A stretch of DNA of 64,000 bases from Owenweeksia hongkongensis DSM 17368 (GCF_000236705.1 NC_016599.1:496001-560000); one strand, 5' to 3'; shown: positions 25,664 through 34,597, numbered from the stretch's first letter. The notes: generated by a model not told the origin, from the letters alone. A program made the numbers and translations.

Positions 25664-27699
25664 TGAAGGATGACAAGGTAAAAATAGAGGAGCATGGCCA
25701 CCATAAGCATCATGATATGGAGCATGACCACAGCGATCATCACCATGAGGGACATGATCATAACGCTATGATAAATGATTTCAAAAAGCGCTTATGGATA
25801 TGTCTGGTGTTAACCGTACCAGTGCTTTTGTTTTCGCCCATGCTTCAGGATTTACTGGGCTTTAGCATCAGCTTTATGGGGATGACCTATGTTTCGGTGG
25901 CATTGGCAACGATTATTTACGTGTACGGTGGTTGGCCATTTCTCAAAGGACTGGTTAGCGACCTGAAGGCTGGTGGCCCTGGGATGATGACGCTGATTGC
26001 CATCGCTATCTCTGTGGCTTGGGTATATAGCACGGCTGTTTCTTTTGGCCTTAGCGGAAAAGTCTTTTACTGGGAGTTGGTAACACTTATTGACATCATG
26101 CTGCTTGGTCATTGGCTGGAAATGAAATCGGTGATGGGGGCTTCCAAGGCTTTGGAGAAATTAGCTCAGCTTATGCCCGCTTCTGCCCACTTGATGGAAG
26201 GCAATGAAACCAAAGAGGTTAAAATTAATGATCTTAAAAAGGGAGATTTAATTCTGATAAAGCCAGGCGAGAAAATTCCCGCAGATGGGCGGATAAAAGA
26301 AGGACACACTGAGCTGAACGAAAGTGCCCTGACGGGCGAAAGTAAGGCCGTGGAAAAAACTACTGGTGACAAAGTGATTGGTGGTTCTATTAATGGTGAT
26401 GGTGCGCTGAAGGTAGAGGTGACTACTGCTGGAGAAGACAGTTATCTGAAAAAGGTAATAAAGCTGGTGGAGGAAGCACAGAAGACAAAGTCTAAAACAC
26501 AAAATCTTGCGGATAAAGCAGCCGGTTGGTTGGCCTACATCGCTTTGGCATCAGGGGTAATGACACTTGTAGCATGGCTCACGCTTAGCAATCTTGGATT
26601 TGATTTTGCCTTAGAGCGGATGGTAACGGTAATGATTATTACCTGCCCGCATGCTTTGGGATTGGCTGTACCGTTGGTGGTGGCAATTTCCACTGCCTTG
26701 TCGGCAAAAAATGGTTTGTTGATTAGAAATAGAACGGCTTTCGAAAATTCGAGGAAGATTGATGCTATAGTATTTGACAAAACAGGAACGCTCACCGAAG
26801 GGAATTTTGGTGTAAACCGTGTGGAGGTATTGAAGGATGGAATGAGCGAGAGTGATTTTCTGAAAATAGTAGCCGCAATAGAAGGTAGTTCAGAGCATCC
26901 TATAGCCAAGGGGATAGTGAAGGAGGCAAAGGCCCGGGAACTGGAATTACCATCGGTGTCTGATTTTAAAGCTGAAAAGGGAAAGGGTGTAATGGCTAGA
27001 GTAAATGGAGGCTCTTATGCAATAGTAAGTCCGGGATATTTAGAAGGTGAGAATATTGATATTCCTAAAAATGCTTTTAATGAAGATGTAGAAACGGTGG
27101 TGTTTGTACTAAAAGACAAAGAGTTAATTGGCTTTGTTTCTCTGGCAGATCAAATACGTGAAGAGAGTAGAGCAGCCATAGAGCAGTTAAAAGAGGTAGG
27201 TATAAAAGTGTATATGGCAACGGGCGACAATGAGCAAACAGCCAAAGCTGTGGCCGGGAAACTCTCATTGGATGGCTATTATAGTGAGGTGTTGCCACAT
27301 GAAAAATCAGAAATTATTGAGAAGCTTCAGAGCGAAGGTCATTTTGTGGCCATGACTGGGGATGGAGTGAATGATGCTCCGGCATTGGCAAAAGCAGAGG
27401 TGGGTATTGCAGTAGGATCGGGTACCGATGTAGCGGCTGAAACTGCTGATATTATTTTAACCGAAAGTAGTCCAAAAGATATTTCGAGGCTCATACTTTT
27501 TGGGAGAGCCACTTATAAAAAAATGGTTCAAAACCTGGTTTGGGCCACAGGCTATAATGTAGTTGCCATTCCACTGGCTGCAGGAGTTCTGTATCAGCAA
27601 GGCATAATGATAAGTCCCGCTATAGGAGCAGCATTGATGAGTTTAAGTACAATTATTTGTGCTGTCAATGCTCAATTATTACGAAGAAGTTTAAAGTAA
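25663..27699 (+). CDS. copB: Copper-transporting P1B-type ATPase, CopB class (CPH motif)
   Basis: The product has 678 residues. The cytoplasmic N-terminus is very His-rich (HGHHKHHDMEHDHSDHHHEG) in place of an HMA domain. The membrane metal motif is CPH (MIITCPHALGLAVPLV), the mark of the P1B-3/CopB class, usually Cu(II)/Cu(I)/Ag export from cytoplasm to periplasm. The catalytic landmarks are LTGES, phosphorylation site DKTGTLTEG, HP motif SSEHPIAKGI and GDGVNDAPAL. It lies between DUF305 (1-base overlap) and the CusB-type adaptor (7-base gap), so cytoplasmic and periplasmic export steps are in one operon. Confidence 0.93.
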   Translation: MKDDKVKIEEHGHHKHHDMEHDHSDHHHEGHDHNAMINDFKKRLWICLVLTVPVLLFSPMLQDLLGFSISFMGMTYVSVALATIIYVYGGWPFLKGLVSDLKAGGPGMMTLIAIAISVAWVYSTAVSFGLSGKVFYWELVTLIDIMLLGHWLEMKSVMGASKALEKLAQLMPASAHLMEGNETKEVKINDLKKGDLILIKPGEKIPADGRIKEGHTELNESALTGESKAVEKTTGDKVIGGSINGDGALKVEVTTAGEDSYLKKVIKLVEEAQKTKSKTQNLADKAAGWLAYIALASGVMTLVAWLTLSNLGFDFALERMVTVMIITCPHALGLAVPLVVAISTALSAKNGLLIRNRTAFENSRKIDAIVFDKTGTLTEGNFGVNRVEVLKDGMSESDFLKIVAAIEGSSEHPIAKGIVKEAKARELELPSVSDFKAEKGKGVMARVNGGSYAIVSPGYLEGENIDIPKNAFNEDVETVVFVLKDKELIGFVSLADQIREESRAAIEQLKEVGIKVYMATGDNEQTAKAVAGKLSLDGYYSEVLPHEKSEIIEKLQSEGHFVAMTGDGVNDAPALAKAEVGIAVGSGTDVAAETADIILTESSPKDISRLILFGRATYKKMVQNLVWATGYNVVAIPLAAGVLYQQGIMISPAIGAALMSLSTIICAVNAQLLRRSLK

Positions 27700-27706
27700 G
27701 GAGAGT

Positions 27707-29476
27707 ATGAAAAATGTAAGTTCAAAAGTTTGGATAGCTCTAGCCTTGGTGGCTGGTGTGTTTATTGGCGCTTTATTTTTTGGTGGCTCAAAGGAGAATC
27801 CTAAAGCCAAAGAAGCCGAGCATGAGCATGAGTCCACAACCTGGACATGCTCAATGCATCCACAAATCCGATCACAGGAACCAGGGCAATGTCCTATTTG
27901 TGGGATGGATCTCATTCCCTTAGCAAAGGGAGCTGACCACAAGGATAACCCAATGGCGGTAAAGATGAGTGCAACGGCTGCTAAATTGGCTAACATTCAA
28001 ACCATAGTGGTGGGCAAGGAAAATGCGATAAAAAGCATTCGACTGAATGGAAAGGTGATGCCAAATGAAAGACTGGTGAAAACGCAACCATCTCATGTAG
28101 ATGGCCGGATAGAAGAGTTGCTGGTGAACACTACCGGAGAAGACGTAAAAGCCGGACAAAAGTTGGCGAGCATATATTCTCCCGAATTAATTGCTGCCCA
28201 ACAGGAATTGCTGCAAGCCGTTCAAATAAAAGATAAGCAGCCAGCACTGTATCAGGCCTCTTTAGAAAAGCTCAAATCTTTACGAGTGGCCGAAAGCCAG
28301 ATTAAGGAATTGGAGTCAAGTGGAAAGGTGATGGAAAACATTGGGATTTACGCGGATAGATCAGGCATAGTGCTGGATAAAAAAGTGAATGTGGGTGATT
28401 ACCTCAAAAAAGGTGAAGCTCTTTTTACTATTGCCGATTTAAGCAAGGTATGGGTGGTTTTTGATGCTTATGAAGGCGACCTGAATTTTGTTGATGTGGA
28501 TGATGAACTGAGTTTCACCGTTGCTTCCCTTCCGGGCAAGAATTTTTCTGGGAAAATAACTTTTGTAAACCCTACGGTAAATGCACAAACGCGAGTAACG
28601 AGTGTGCGTGTGGAGGTGAAAAATACAGATGGAAAATTAAGACCTGAAATGTTTGCTGTAGCTAATGTTCAATCGGATTTGAGTAATACAAACGAATTGA
28701 TATTGCCTAAAACTGCCGTTATGTGGACAGGTGAAAGGTCGGTAGTATATGTTCAGGATGGAGATAATGAGGAGCCATCTTATGAACTGCGCGAAGTGTT
28801 GTTGGGGCCATCTTTAGGAAATGGCTATTCTATAGCCAGCGGTTTGGAAGTAGGTGAGCGAGTGGTAATAAATGGAACTTTTACGGTGGATGCAGCGGCT
28901 CAATTGGCCGGAAAGCCAAGCATGATGAATCCGAAGGGTGGAGCTGTAATGACAGGCCATAATCATGGTAATATGGAAATGTCTTCTGCTGAAGGAAAGT
29001 CTGAGGCGAAGGAGATGAACATGGACATCTCTGAGGCAACGAAAAAGGAAATATCTGCGGTGCTGCAATCCTATTTTGAGCTAAAAGATGCATTGGTGAC
29101 TTCTGATAAAAACGTGGCTGTAAAAGCCGCTGCTAAAATGGAAGCTGCATTGGACAAAGTGAAGATGGGCGAAATGAACGAGATGGCTCATGCTAAATGG
29201 ATGGAGGCTTTGCCTGTGCTACGTTCATTAATGACCAAGTTTAATAGCGAGGCCAACATTGATGTGCAGCGCAAGGCTTTTTTGCGTGTATCAGAAGAAA
29301 TGGTGCAAATAGCCGAAACATTTGGCCCCTTTGATAAACCTATTTATGTGCTAAACTGCCCTATGGCTGATAATAACCAAGGGGGTGATTGGCTAAGTGA
29401 CTCAGAAGAAGTTATGAATCCTTACTACGGTGATATGATGCTGAAGTGCGGGGACGTGAAAAGGAAGATTCAATAA
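27707..29476 (+). CDS. CusB-type efflux adaptor with N-terminal heavy-metal-binding and C-terminal DUF3347 domains
   Basis: The product has 589 residues and starts with a hydrophobic anchor (VWIALALVAGVFIGALFFGG). The heavy-metal-binding domain is TWTCSMHPQIRSQEPGQCPI and CGMDL (about 44-72). The membrane-fusion core has RIEELLVNTTGEDVKAGQKL, IYADRSGIVLDKKVNVGDYL and VFDAYEGDLNFV. The last 150 residues are a DUF3347 domain (YFELKDALVTSDKNVAVKAA, YVLNCPMADNNQGGDWLS, MMLKCGDVKRKI). It links CusA to the outer-membrane channel and may pass copper via its Met/Cys/His residues. The DUF3347 end is repeated as a free protein in the next gene. Confidence 0.92.
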   Translation: MKNVSSKVWIALALVAGVFIGALFFGGSKENPKAKEAEHEHESTTWTCSMHPQIRSQEPGQCPICGMDLIPLAKGADHKDNPMAVKMSATAAKLANIQTIVVGKENAIKSIRLNGKVMPNERLVKTQPSHVDGRIEELLVNTTGEDVKAGQKLASIYSPELIAAQQELLQAVQIKDKQPALYQASLEKLKSLRVAESQIKELESSGKVMENIGIYADRSGIVLDKKVNVGDYLKKGEALFTIADLSKVWVVFDAYEGDLNFVDVDDELSFTVASLPGKNFSGKITFVNPTVNAQTRVTSVRVEVKNTDGKLRPEMFAVANVQSDLSNTNELILPKTAVMWTGERSVVYVQDGDNEEPSYELREVLLGPSLGNGYSIASGLEVGERVVINGTFTVDAAAQLAGKPSMMNPKGGAVMTGHNHGNMEMSSAEGKSEAKEMNMDISEATKKEISAVLQSYFELKDALVTSDKNVAVKAAAKMEAALDKVKMGEMNEMAHAKWMEALPVLRSLMTKFNSEANIDVQRKAFLRVSEEMVQIAETFGPFDKPIYVLNCPMADNNQGGDWLSDSEEVMNPYYGDMMLKCGDVKRKIQ

Positions 29477-29498
29477 TTGTTAATTTAAATTCAGAAAA

Positions 29499-30083
29499 AT
29501 GAAAAAGATCAATGTGTCAGTACTGGTGATAGCCTTGGCAATGGCCACCACTGCTTGTAATAATGCAGCAGAAGGCACGCACAATGAAGCCGGCCATGAG
29601 ATGCATGAGCATGAAGGGCATGAGCATTCAGGTGATATGGAACATCATGAAGCCGATACCGAAACAACTATGGCCAAAACTAGTCTTGATGCGGCAATGG
29701 TGACATCCATCACTACAGACTACTTGGCTGTAAAAGATGCTTTGGTAAATGATGATGCAGAGGGAGCGAAGGCTGCTGCTGCAAAAATGCAAAGTGTATT
29801 GACAGGCACGGAAGATGAACTGTGTAAGAAATTGCTTTTTGATGCTGAGCACATTAGCGGTACCACCGAAATTGGACATCAGAGAGATCATTTTGAAGTA
29901 TTGACTAAAAATGTAGTTGCTCTAAATACTCAAGTGAAAACGGGCCAGGATTTGTATATCCAACATTGCCCAATGGCCTTTGATGGCAAAGGAGCTGACT
30001 GGGTAAGCAATAGCAAAGATGTGTTTAACCCTTACTTTGGAGAAAAGATGCTGAAATGCGGCAGAGTGCAGAAGAAGATTTAA
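29499..30083 (+). CDS. DUF3347-domain lipoprotein, His-rich
   Basis: The product has 194 residues. A lipoprotein signal ends in MATTAC, followed by a His-rich stretch (HEMHEHEGHEHSGDMEHHEA) and a DUF3347 domain (YLAVKDALVNDDAEGAKAAA, YIQHCPMAFDGKGADWVSNS, MLKCGRVQKKI). It is homologous to the C-terminal domain of the preceding adaptor and lies 22 bases after it. It is the last gene of the copper block. The likely role is a periplasmic copper-binding partner of the efflux complex, inferred from the His clusters and position. Confidence 0.87.
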   Translation: MKKINVSVLVIALAMATTACNNAAEGTHNEAGHEMHEHEGHEHSGDMEHHEADTETTMAKTSLDAAMVTSITTDYLAVKDALVNDDAEGAKAAAAKMQSVLTGTEDELCKKLLFDAEHISGTTEIGHQRDHFEVLTKNVVALNTQVKTGQDLYIQHCPMAFDGKGADWVSNSKDVFNPYFGEKMLKCGRVQKKI

Positions 30084-30633
30084 AAATGTTTAGAGTAAAG
30101 TGTACTTCTTGGAGCTAACCGGAGCACAAGGGAAAAGTGTTTTAGCATAAAATTCCTAAGTTTAAATTAATGAGTCCATCGATCCTATAATAAATGGCAC
30201 GCAGGTAGAGCGCCAGGCAATATCGGTTCAACCGGGGATCTTTGGATACCTCCATTTCTACTTTTATTTGGTTCAAATTACCCTCGTTTCTAGCCGTTGA
30301 TTACTGTTGCTATAAATTCATGCATCCCTTATTAATACCCGTTGTTGCCGTTGCATTATAATAATGCTTAACAACTACATTGGGTGTGACTTTATAAAGG
30401 GGCCTGGATAGTAACATTAAATTATTAAAAGGTTTATAGTTCTGTGAGGAATGTTGGAAGTTTATGGCACAGCTAAAAATAGGGAAGAGGTAGCTGCGGT
30501 CAGTCCGCCCAATGGTAGTCAGTAACTTCTTTATTTATCCCCTAGGAAAGGCTCCAAAAAACTACTAGGAGAAAGAAAATTTTTGGGTGTATATTGATCA
30601 AGTTAATTGGCATTTGAAGTTCCAATAAGATAG

Positions 30634-30663
30634 CCGTTGCGTGCCGTTGCGATATGGCAACGG
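30634..30663. repeat. CCGTTGC motif cluster with perfect dyad
   Basis: CCGTTGC occurs at 30634-30640 and 30644-30650, and its complement GCAACGG at 30657-30663. The last two form a perfect 7-bp inverted repeat with a 6-base centre (GATATG). Further copies lie at 30294 (CCGTTGA), 30348, 30769 and 30778 (GCAACGG) and 31152 (CCGTTGA). This is too regular for an AT-rich intergenic region, but the function is unknown. Confidence 0.5.
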
Positions 30664-31189
30664 TAGATTGCATGTTTCATAGGTTTTTAGGAGTTGTTAA
30701 TTATAATACCTTGATCATTAGGTGGATTCCAGGTTAGTGGATGAGCCAAATAATGTGTTTGTACCATTGCAACGGCTGCAACGGTGCCTTTTCAGGTTAG
30801 CCTGTTATTCTCCACAGTGACTGTCACATTATCGAAGACTGAAATTTTTGGATTTGACTGAAGCATATTCCATAATAAGAAGAACGACATGCTTAATAAA
30901 TAGGGTGACAAATAATGCTTGCAACAGTTTGTAACGCAGTACATGACTCTTAGATATTCAATGGGAACAAAGAAGGAATAAGGTGGGAAATGGATGGTAT
31001 TGATGTGATTTCTAAGCTTGACTTTGCTGGGTATATTCCAACTAAATGTAACATTATAAGATATTTCAATCCAATTGGGGAGTACGTGAAAGTGGGCTAA
31101 TAGAGGAATGAATTAGTGGTTGAGATTGCAGTTTATGAGGAGACAAAGTAGCCGTTGACTTTCACTTTCCCACCATTGAAATTCTGCAA

Positions 31190-31372
31190 ATGGCCAAATT
31201 GCCATATAAACCAGATCCACGATATGGAGAGGAGGGGCAGTCTAAGGAAAGGAAATCTGTAAATAATGACCTTAACCCTTGGATACCTCAGAGAGCACCT
31301 CATCCATCTAAAAAGGAAGTGTTAAAGGTATATTATAATAGGAAAAAATATTGTGTTAAAAATAATCATTAA
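31190..31372 (+). CDS. Possible small protein of unknown function
   Basis: A 60-codon frame encodes a hydrophilic, Lys- and Pro-rich peptide (PYKPDPRYGEEGQSKERK, then NPWIPQRAPHPSKKEVL). It has no signal peptide, membrane helix or family resemblance. The composition is less random than neighbouring frames (few Cys/Leu, many charged residues), which is the only argument for it. It lies alone in the long non-coding stretch. Confidence 0.2.
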   Translation: MAKLPYKPDPRYGEEGQSKERKSVNNDLNPWIPQRAPHPSKKEVLKVYYNRKKYCVKNNH

Positions 31373-31514
31373 AGTATACATAAACTTCAAACATATATCC
31401 GATAGGATAATTTCACTAACATCCTTTGTTTGTTGCTAAGTGTTTATTATATTTGTCATAACGAGAGGTTGGTTTTAGGGAGGCATTTGAGCCGGTGCTC
31501 CTCTATATAAATTG

Positions 31515-31916
31515 AAAGGCTTTACTTACCTCCTCACTCGAGGTGGTTGATTTCTGGGAATTTATTTATGAAAGATTTTTTATCCAAAGTCACTGGGTCG
31601 ATTTCTCTTTGGGTGGTCATAATTATTGAACGGTAGAATGCGGTTTTGACACCCCGAGCTGGGAAAGTTTTTCCTCTAAAGAGAAAGAAAGGGAACATAT
31701 TAGCACTTCAATAAAGGCTTTGCTTGCTTGCTCGGTAGAGGTGGGTTGTTTCTGGGAGTTCAATTTGAAGGAAGGCTTTTATTACCCGAATTAATGGACT
31801 GATTTCCCCTTTGGGTGGTCAAACTTATTGGACGGTAGAATGCGGTTTTGACACCTCAAGCTAGGAAAGTTTTTCCTCTAAAGAGAAAGAAAAGGAACAT
31901 ATTAGTACTTCAATAA
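31515..31916. repeat. Two imperfect tandem copies of an approximately 200-bp unit
   Basis: The best-matching halves are 31611-31714 and 31813-31916, 104 bases each, with 8 mismatches and no gaps, 202 bases apart. Both contain ACGGTAGAATGCGGTTTTGA and the purine/pyrimidine dyad TTTTTCCTCTAAAGAGAAAG. The upstream halves are more diverged but share AAAGGCTTT, GAGGTGG and TTTCTGGGA. No frame is conserved through both copies, so it looks non-coding. Confidence 0.75.
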
Positions 31917-32374
31917 TAGTTGTTCATATCTTGAATTTGGTAAAATGTGAACTATGGAAAAGGATCTTTGAAAAGGAACACAAGAGGTTAGTTCAATCAG
32001 TTCAGTCATTGAAGCAGTAGTGTGTATGGATAAATAAAATTTTGAAGTGTTTTAAGCACCTTTGTTGCCTTTAAATTTTAAAAATGACCAAGGGTGCCGG
32101 AAAAAATACCAACGCCCTTAGGTGGGGTTTAAATAGCTTTTATGGTCGTTTTGTTTATACGGGTTTGGGTGGGGTGTTTTTCTCTGGGCGACTTCTTAGG
32201 CTCAAATTTGCGATCCACAAACTTTCTATAAGTAAGATTCAGCGTGCAAGTAACTTGCCCACAAGTTTCAAGTTCTTAAAATTCCAGCTACACATCAAAA
32301 AAATTATCACTAAAAAAATGTGATTTATACTGCTTTTTTTATCGAATTTTTCTCTAACATATTCTGTGGTAAAA

Positions 32375-33613
32375 TCAATATTCAATCGTGTACTTATCAC
32401 TCCAGTCTTCTGCTAGTTCTAAACTGTAATCTCTGATGTATTTTCTGAGTGCATCAACAGTTTTGTGTCGGGTTATAGTCATTAATATAAACTCAGATTC
32501 GGCTTTTGTGTGGGTTTTCCTTAGTTCATAATAGATGTCCTGAATAAATGTGTGTCGAAGTGCATACAGCGTGTGGTTAGCTGTCATTAATTTTCCCTGC
32601 TTGGTAAGAAATTCTTTAGCTTTTATAAACTGTTCACTAAAAAAGTCGCTCCTTCTAACTTTCTTTCGGCCAGGGGTGCCTTGTTGAGTAAATAGATAGT
32701 GATCTGGGTTTTCTGATCCTGAAAGCATTTCATTTAATACATCCTTCAATTTCTCAACGATAGGGATTTTTGCAGCTCCTACTTTGGAGTTCTCCTTTTG
32801 AAGGTAGATGACACCTTCAGTCAAATCAATATCGCGTACTTTTAGATGTATTATTTCATTTGGTCTTAAAAATGCATAGGTGACAAAGTGAGTATACTTC
32901 TTTAAATAGGGATTGTGCTTATCCATCCAATCACCAAGCATTTTTATTTCGTTTGCACTAAAAGGTGTATGTCTTGAGCTTTGTTCTTTCAGTTTTGGAA
33001 TTCCTTTACAAGGGTTTCTGCTGATCATTTCTTCTTCCACCATCTTCTCAAAAATAGAGCTCAAGTCCCCGAGGTAATTATTGCGGGTCTTATTTGATGC
33101 CTTGCCACCTCCTTTACCCTTTGTTTCAAGAATTACTCGTAGGTACTCCAAAATGATCTTGCGATTAATTTGATTTGGAGACTTGTCGTGCAGGCTTTTG
33201 TCTTTTAGAAAAGAAAGGAAATGCAAAAGATTGCGCTCTAAAGCATAATGACTGCGGGCCTTAATTTCACCTTTTTTGATTCTTAAAGTCTCATTAATTG
33301 CTGTCTCAATAGTATATTGAGTAGTCGAAATATGAGATTCTTGCTCTAACTTGGAGGTCGGAAAATCGTCCTTGGGGTTCCAGCCAAGGGAAAGTAGTTT
33401 TTCAAGAGCGTTTCTAATAATTCGTAGTTGATAATATCTCTCTTGCGGATCTGAGCTACGATTTGGATATAGATGATTTTTAATCTTGGACTTACGGGCT
33501 TTGACAAGTTTTTTCTTGTCTTTATCCCAATATCGATAGTATACGTGCCATTGCTTGGAGAGATCGCCTCCATGGTCAACTATTCTAGGTTTGCCAAAGG
33601 GTATTTGTTCCAT
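32375..33613 (-). CDS. Tyrosine recombinase (island integrase)
   Basis: About 412 residues from ATG 33613 (MEQIPFGKPRIVDHGG). The frame is open further upstream, but only by reading through the att core and tRNA-Leu, so that extension is rejected. An SAM-like N-terminal core-binding region spans about residues 120-220 and the catalytic domain about 235-405. Visible residues are Arg in FLRPNEIIHLKVRDID, Lys in AAKIPIVEKL, Arg-His in LYALRHTFIQDI, His in ITRHKTVDALRKYI, and the final Tyr in that segment (KYIRDY). The usual first His of HxxR is Tyr here. It lies next to the tRNA-Leu target with reading direction away from it. It should integrate and, with a directionality factor not visible here, excise the 2721-33716 element. 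Confidence 0.88.
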   Translation of the reverse strand: MEQIPFGKPRIVDHGGDLSKQWHVYYRYWDKDKKKLVKARKSKIKNHLYPNRSSDPQERYYQLRIIRNALEKLLSLGWNPKDDFPTSKLEQESHISTTQYTIETAINETLRIKKGEIKARSHYALERNLLHFLSFLKDKSLHDKSPNQINRKIILEYLRVILETKGKGGGKASNKTRNNYLGDLSSIFEKMVEEEMISRNPCKGIPKLKEQSSRHTPFSANEIKMLGDWMDKHNPYLKKYTHFVTYAFLRPNEIIHLKVRDIDLTEGVIYLQKENSKVGAAKIPIVEKLKDVLNEMLSGSENPDHYLFTQQGTPGRKKVRRSDFFSEQFIKAKEFLTKQGKLMTANHTLYALRHTFIQDIYYELRKTHTKAESEFILMTITRHKTVDALRKYIRDYSLELAEDWSDKYTIEY

Positions 33614-33615
33614 AA

Positions 33616-33632
33616 TTCCCCAATTATTCCCC
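33616..33632. promoter_or_regulatory. Candidate integrase arm-type site, right end
   Basis: TTCCCCAATTATTCCCC is two TTCCCC hexamers 11 bases apart, 16 of 17 bases identical to 2815-2831. It sits 62 bases inside the attR core and 2 bases before the integrase start codon, so integrase binding here could also repress its own translation or transcription. Confidence 0.45.
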
Positions 33633-33694
33633 ACTATAGCTAATTCGACTGCTTGTTGAGGAGATAAAGAGCTGTAATTTAGCTCTTTATCATT

Positions 33695-33716
33695 TGTGCC
33701 CAGAACAGGACTTGAA
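33695..33716. repeat. attR: 22-bp repeat within the tRNA-Leu 3' end
   Basis: This stretch is identical to 2721-2742 and overlaps the acceptor and T-arm 3' part of the intact tRNA-Leu gene. Integration at this point keeps the tRNA functional because the element supplies an identical 3' end. It marks the right border of the island. Confidence 0.85.
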
Positions 33717-33782
33717 CCTGCACGGCCTAAAACGGCCACCAGCCCCTCAAGCTGGCGTGTCTACCAATTCCACCACCTGGGC
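33697..33782 (-). tRNA. tRNA-Leu (anticodon GAG)
   Basis: The 86-base gene starts GCCCAGGTGGTGGAATTGG and ends TTCAAGTCCTGTTCTGGGCA. The acceptor stem is GCCCAGG/TCTGGGC (last pair G-U). The anticodon stem CCAGC/GCTGG encloses loop TTGAGGG with anticodon GAG, reading CUC/CUU. It has a long variable arm, as expected for Leu. CCA is not encoded. Its 3' end is the island attachment site. Confidence 0.95.
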
Positions 33783-33840
33783 ATTATAGTTTAAGAGTTG
33801 TTTTGCTAAATAGGCAAAAGTAAAGGTATGTCTTAAACTA

Positions 33841-33871
33841 AAAATAGTCCCGATATTATCGGGACTATTTT
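33841..33871 (-). terminator. Terminator between tRNA-Lys and tRNA-Leu
   Basis: A 15-bp near-perfect palindrome runs from AAAATAGTCCCGATA (33841-33855) to its complement ending at 33871, with T runs at both ends. It starts 2 bases after the 3' end of tRNA-Lys, so the two tRNA genes are probably separate transcription units. Confidence 0.8.
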
Positions 33872-33872
33872 G

Positions 33873-33945
33873 TGATTCAGCAGGGGCTCGAACCCTGGAC
33901 CCTCTCCTTAAAAGGGAGATGCTCTACCAACTGAGCTACTGAATC
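33873..33945 (-). tRNA. tRNA-Lys (anticodon TTT)
   Basis: The 73-base gene starts GATTCAGTAGCTCAGTTGG and ends GGGTTCGAGCCCCTGCTGAA plus TCA. The acceptor stem GATTCAG/CTGAATC is fully paired. The anticodon loop CTTTTAA is enclosed by TCTCC/GGAGA, giving anticodon TTT (Lys). CCA is not encoded. Confidence 0.95.
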
Positions 33946-34084
33946 ATGCTTTTTCAAAAGCGGCTGCAAATATAAGGGACTTTATGCTGGAATGACAAGC
34001 CTAAAAATGAATTTTTGTTTAATTATTTTTCAAGAGACTAAAAGTCAGTTTGGTAAATGAAAAATACTGTTCTACTTTGGCCTC

Positions 34085-34597
34085 ATGAAGATTTCACTCA
34101 TTGGATATATGGGCTCTGGTAAGTCTACCATTGGCCCTGAATTGGCAGTTCTTTCAGGATTAGATTATTATGACCTGGATGCAGAGATAGAGAAGCATAC
34201 GGGCTACACTATTACAGAAACAATTTTTAATAAAGGTGAGCTTTATTTTAGGAAACTAGAACGTGAGAAACTGCATGAAATATTGGCCAAAGACAACTTT
34301 GTGCTAAGCACAGGCGGTGGTACACCATGCTATTATGATAACATAGATGTGATAAACAAAAACTCACTAAGTATATACTTGCAGTACAACGTAAAAGAAT
34401 TGTTTGAAAGACTAAAAGGCAACACTGCTGAAAGGCCATTGATAGCCCACTTGGAAGGTGAACCTTTGCAGGAGTACATTGGTAAGCACCTTTTTGAAAG
34501 AAGTACTTATTACGACAAGGCAACCGTGGTGATAAAAGCAGGGAAGCTGAGTAACCTTGAGATACTAAAAGAGATAAAAAATTATACTCATGAATGA
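34085..34597 (+). CDS. aroK: Shikimate kinase
   Basis: The product has 170 residues, normal for AroK/AroL. The Walker A loop is GYMGSGKSTIG (7-17), the shikimate-binding region is YDLDAEIEKHTG, and FRKLEREKL and STGGGTPC supply the Arg and Gly-rich substrate residues. The lid is NTAERPLI. It phosphorylates shikimate in aromatic amino-acid synthesis, in the cytoplasm. Its end overlaps the nitroreductase start by 8 bases. Confidence 0.95.
   Translation: MKISLIGYMGSGKSTIGPELAVLSGLDYYDLDAEIEKHTGYTITETIFNKGELYFRKLEREKLHEILAKDNFVLSTGGGTPCYYDNIDVINKNSLSIYLQYNVKELFERLKGNTAERPLIAHLEGEPLQEYIGKHLFERSTYYDKATVVIKAGKLSNLEILKEIKNYTHE

Larger units (their letters stand above)
30084..32374. other. Long non-coding stretch before the integrase
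   Basis: About 2.3 kb has no convincing gene on either strand. It contains seven copies of CCGTTG/CAACGG-type motifs (30294-31157) and a roughly 200-bp imperfect tandem repeat (31515-31916). Two short frames (31190-31372 and 32084-32323) lack family resemblance. Such stretches near an integrase may hold recombination, transfer or replication signals, or decayed genes. No plasmid replication or relaxase gene is seen to support an origin. Confidence 0.6.

Noticed and set aside
31515-31916. CRISPR array
   Set aside because: There are only two long imperfect copies about 200 bases apart, with no short repeats, spacers or cas genes.
32084-32323. 79-codon plus-strand frame before the integrase
   Set aside because: Composition is like translated non-coding DNA, with no hydrophobic or domain pattern and no neighbour context.
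30084-32374. Plasmid-type replication origin with iterons
   Set aside because: Short motif copies are present, but no replication initiator gene, no DnaA boxes I could confirm and no partition genes.
33614-33739. N-terminal extension of the integrase frame
   Set aside because: It would translate the tRNA-Leu gene and att core; ATG 33613 gives a normal integrase N-terminus.
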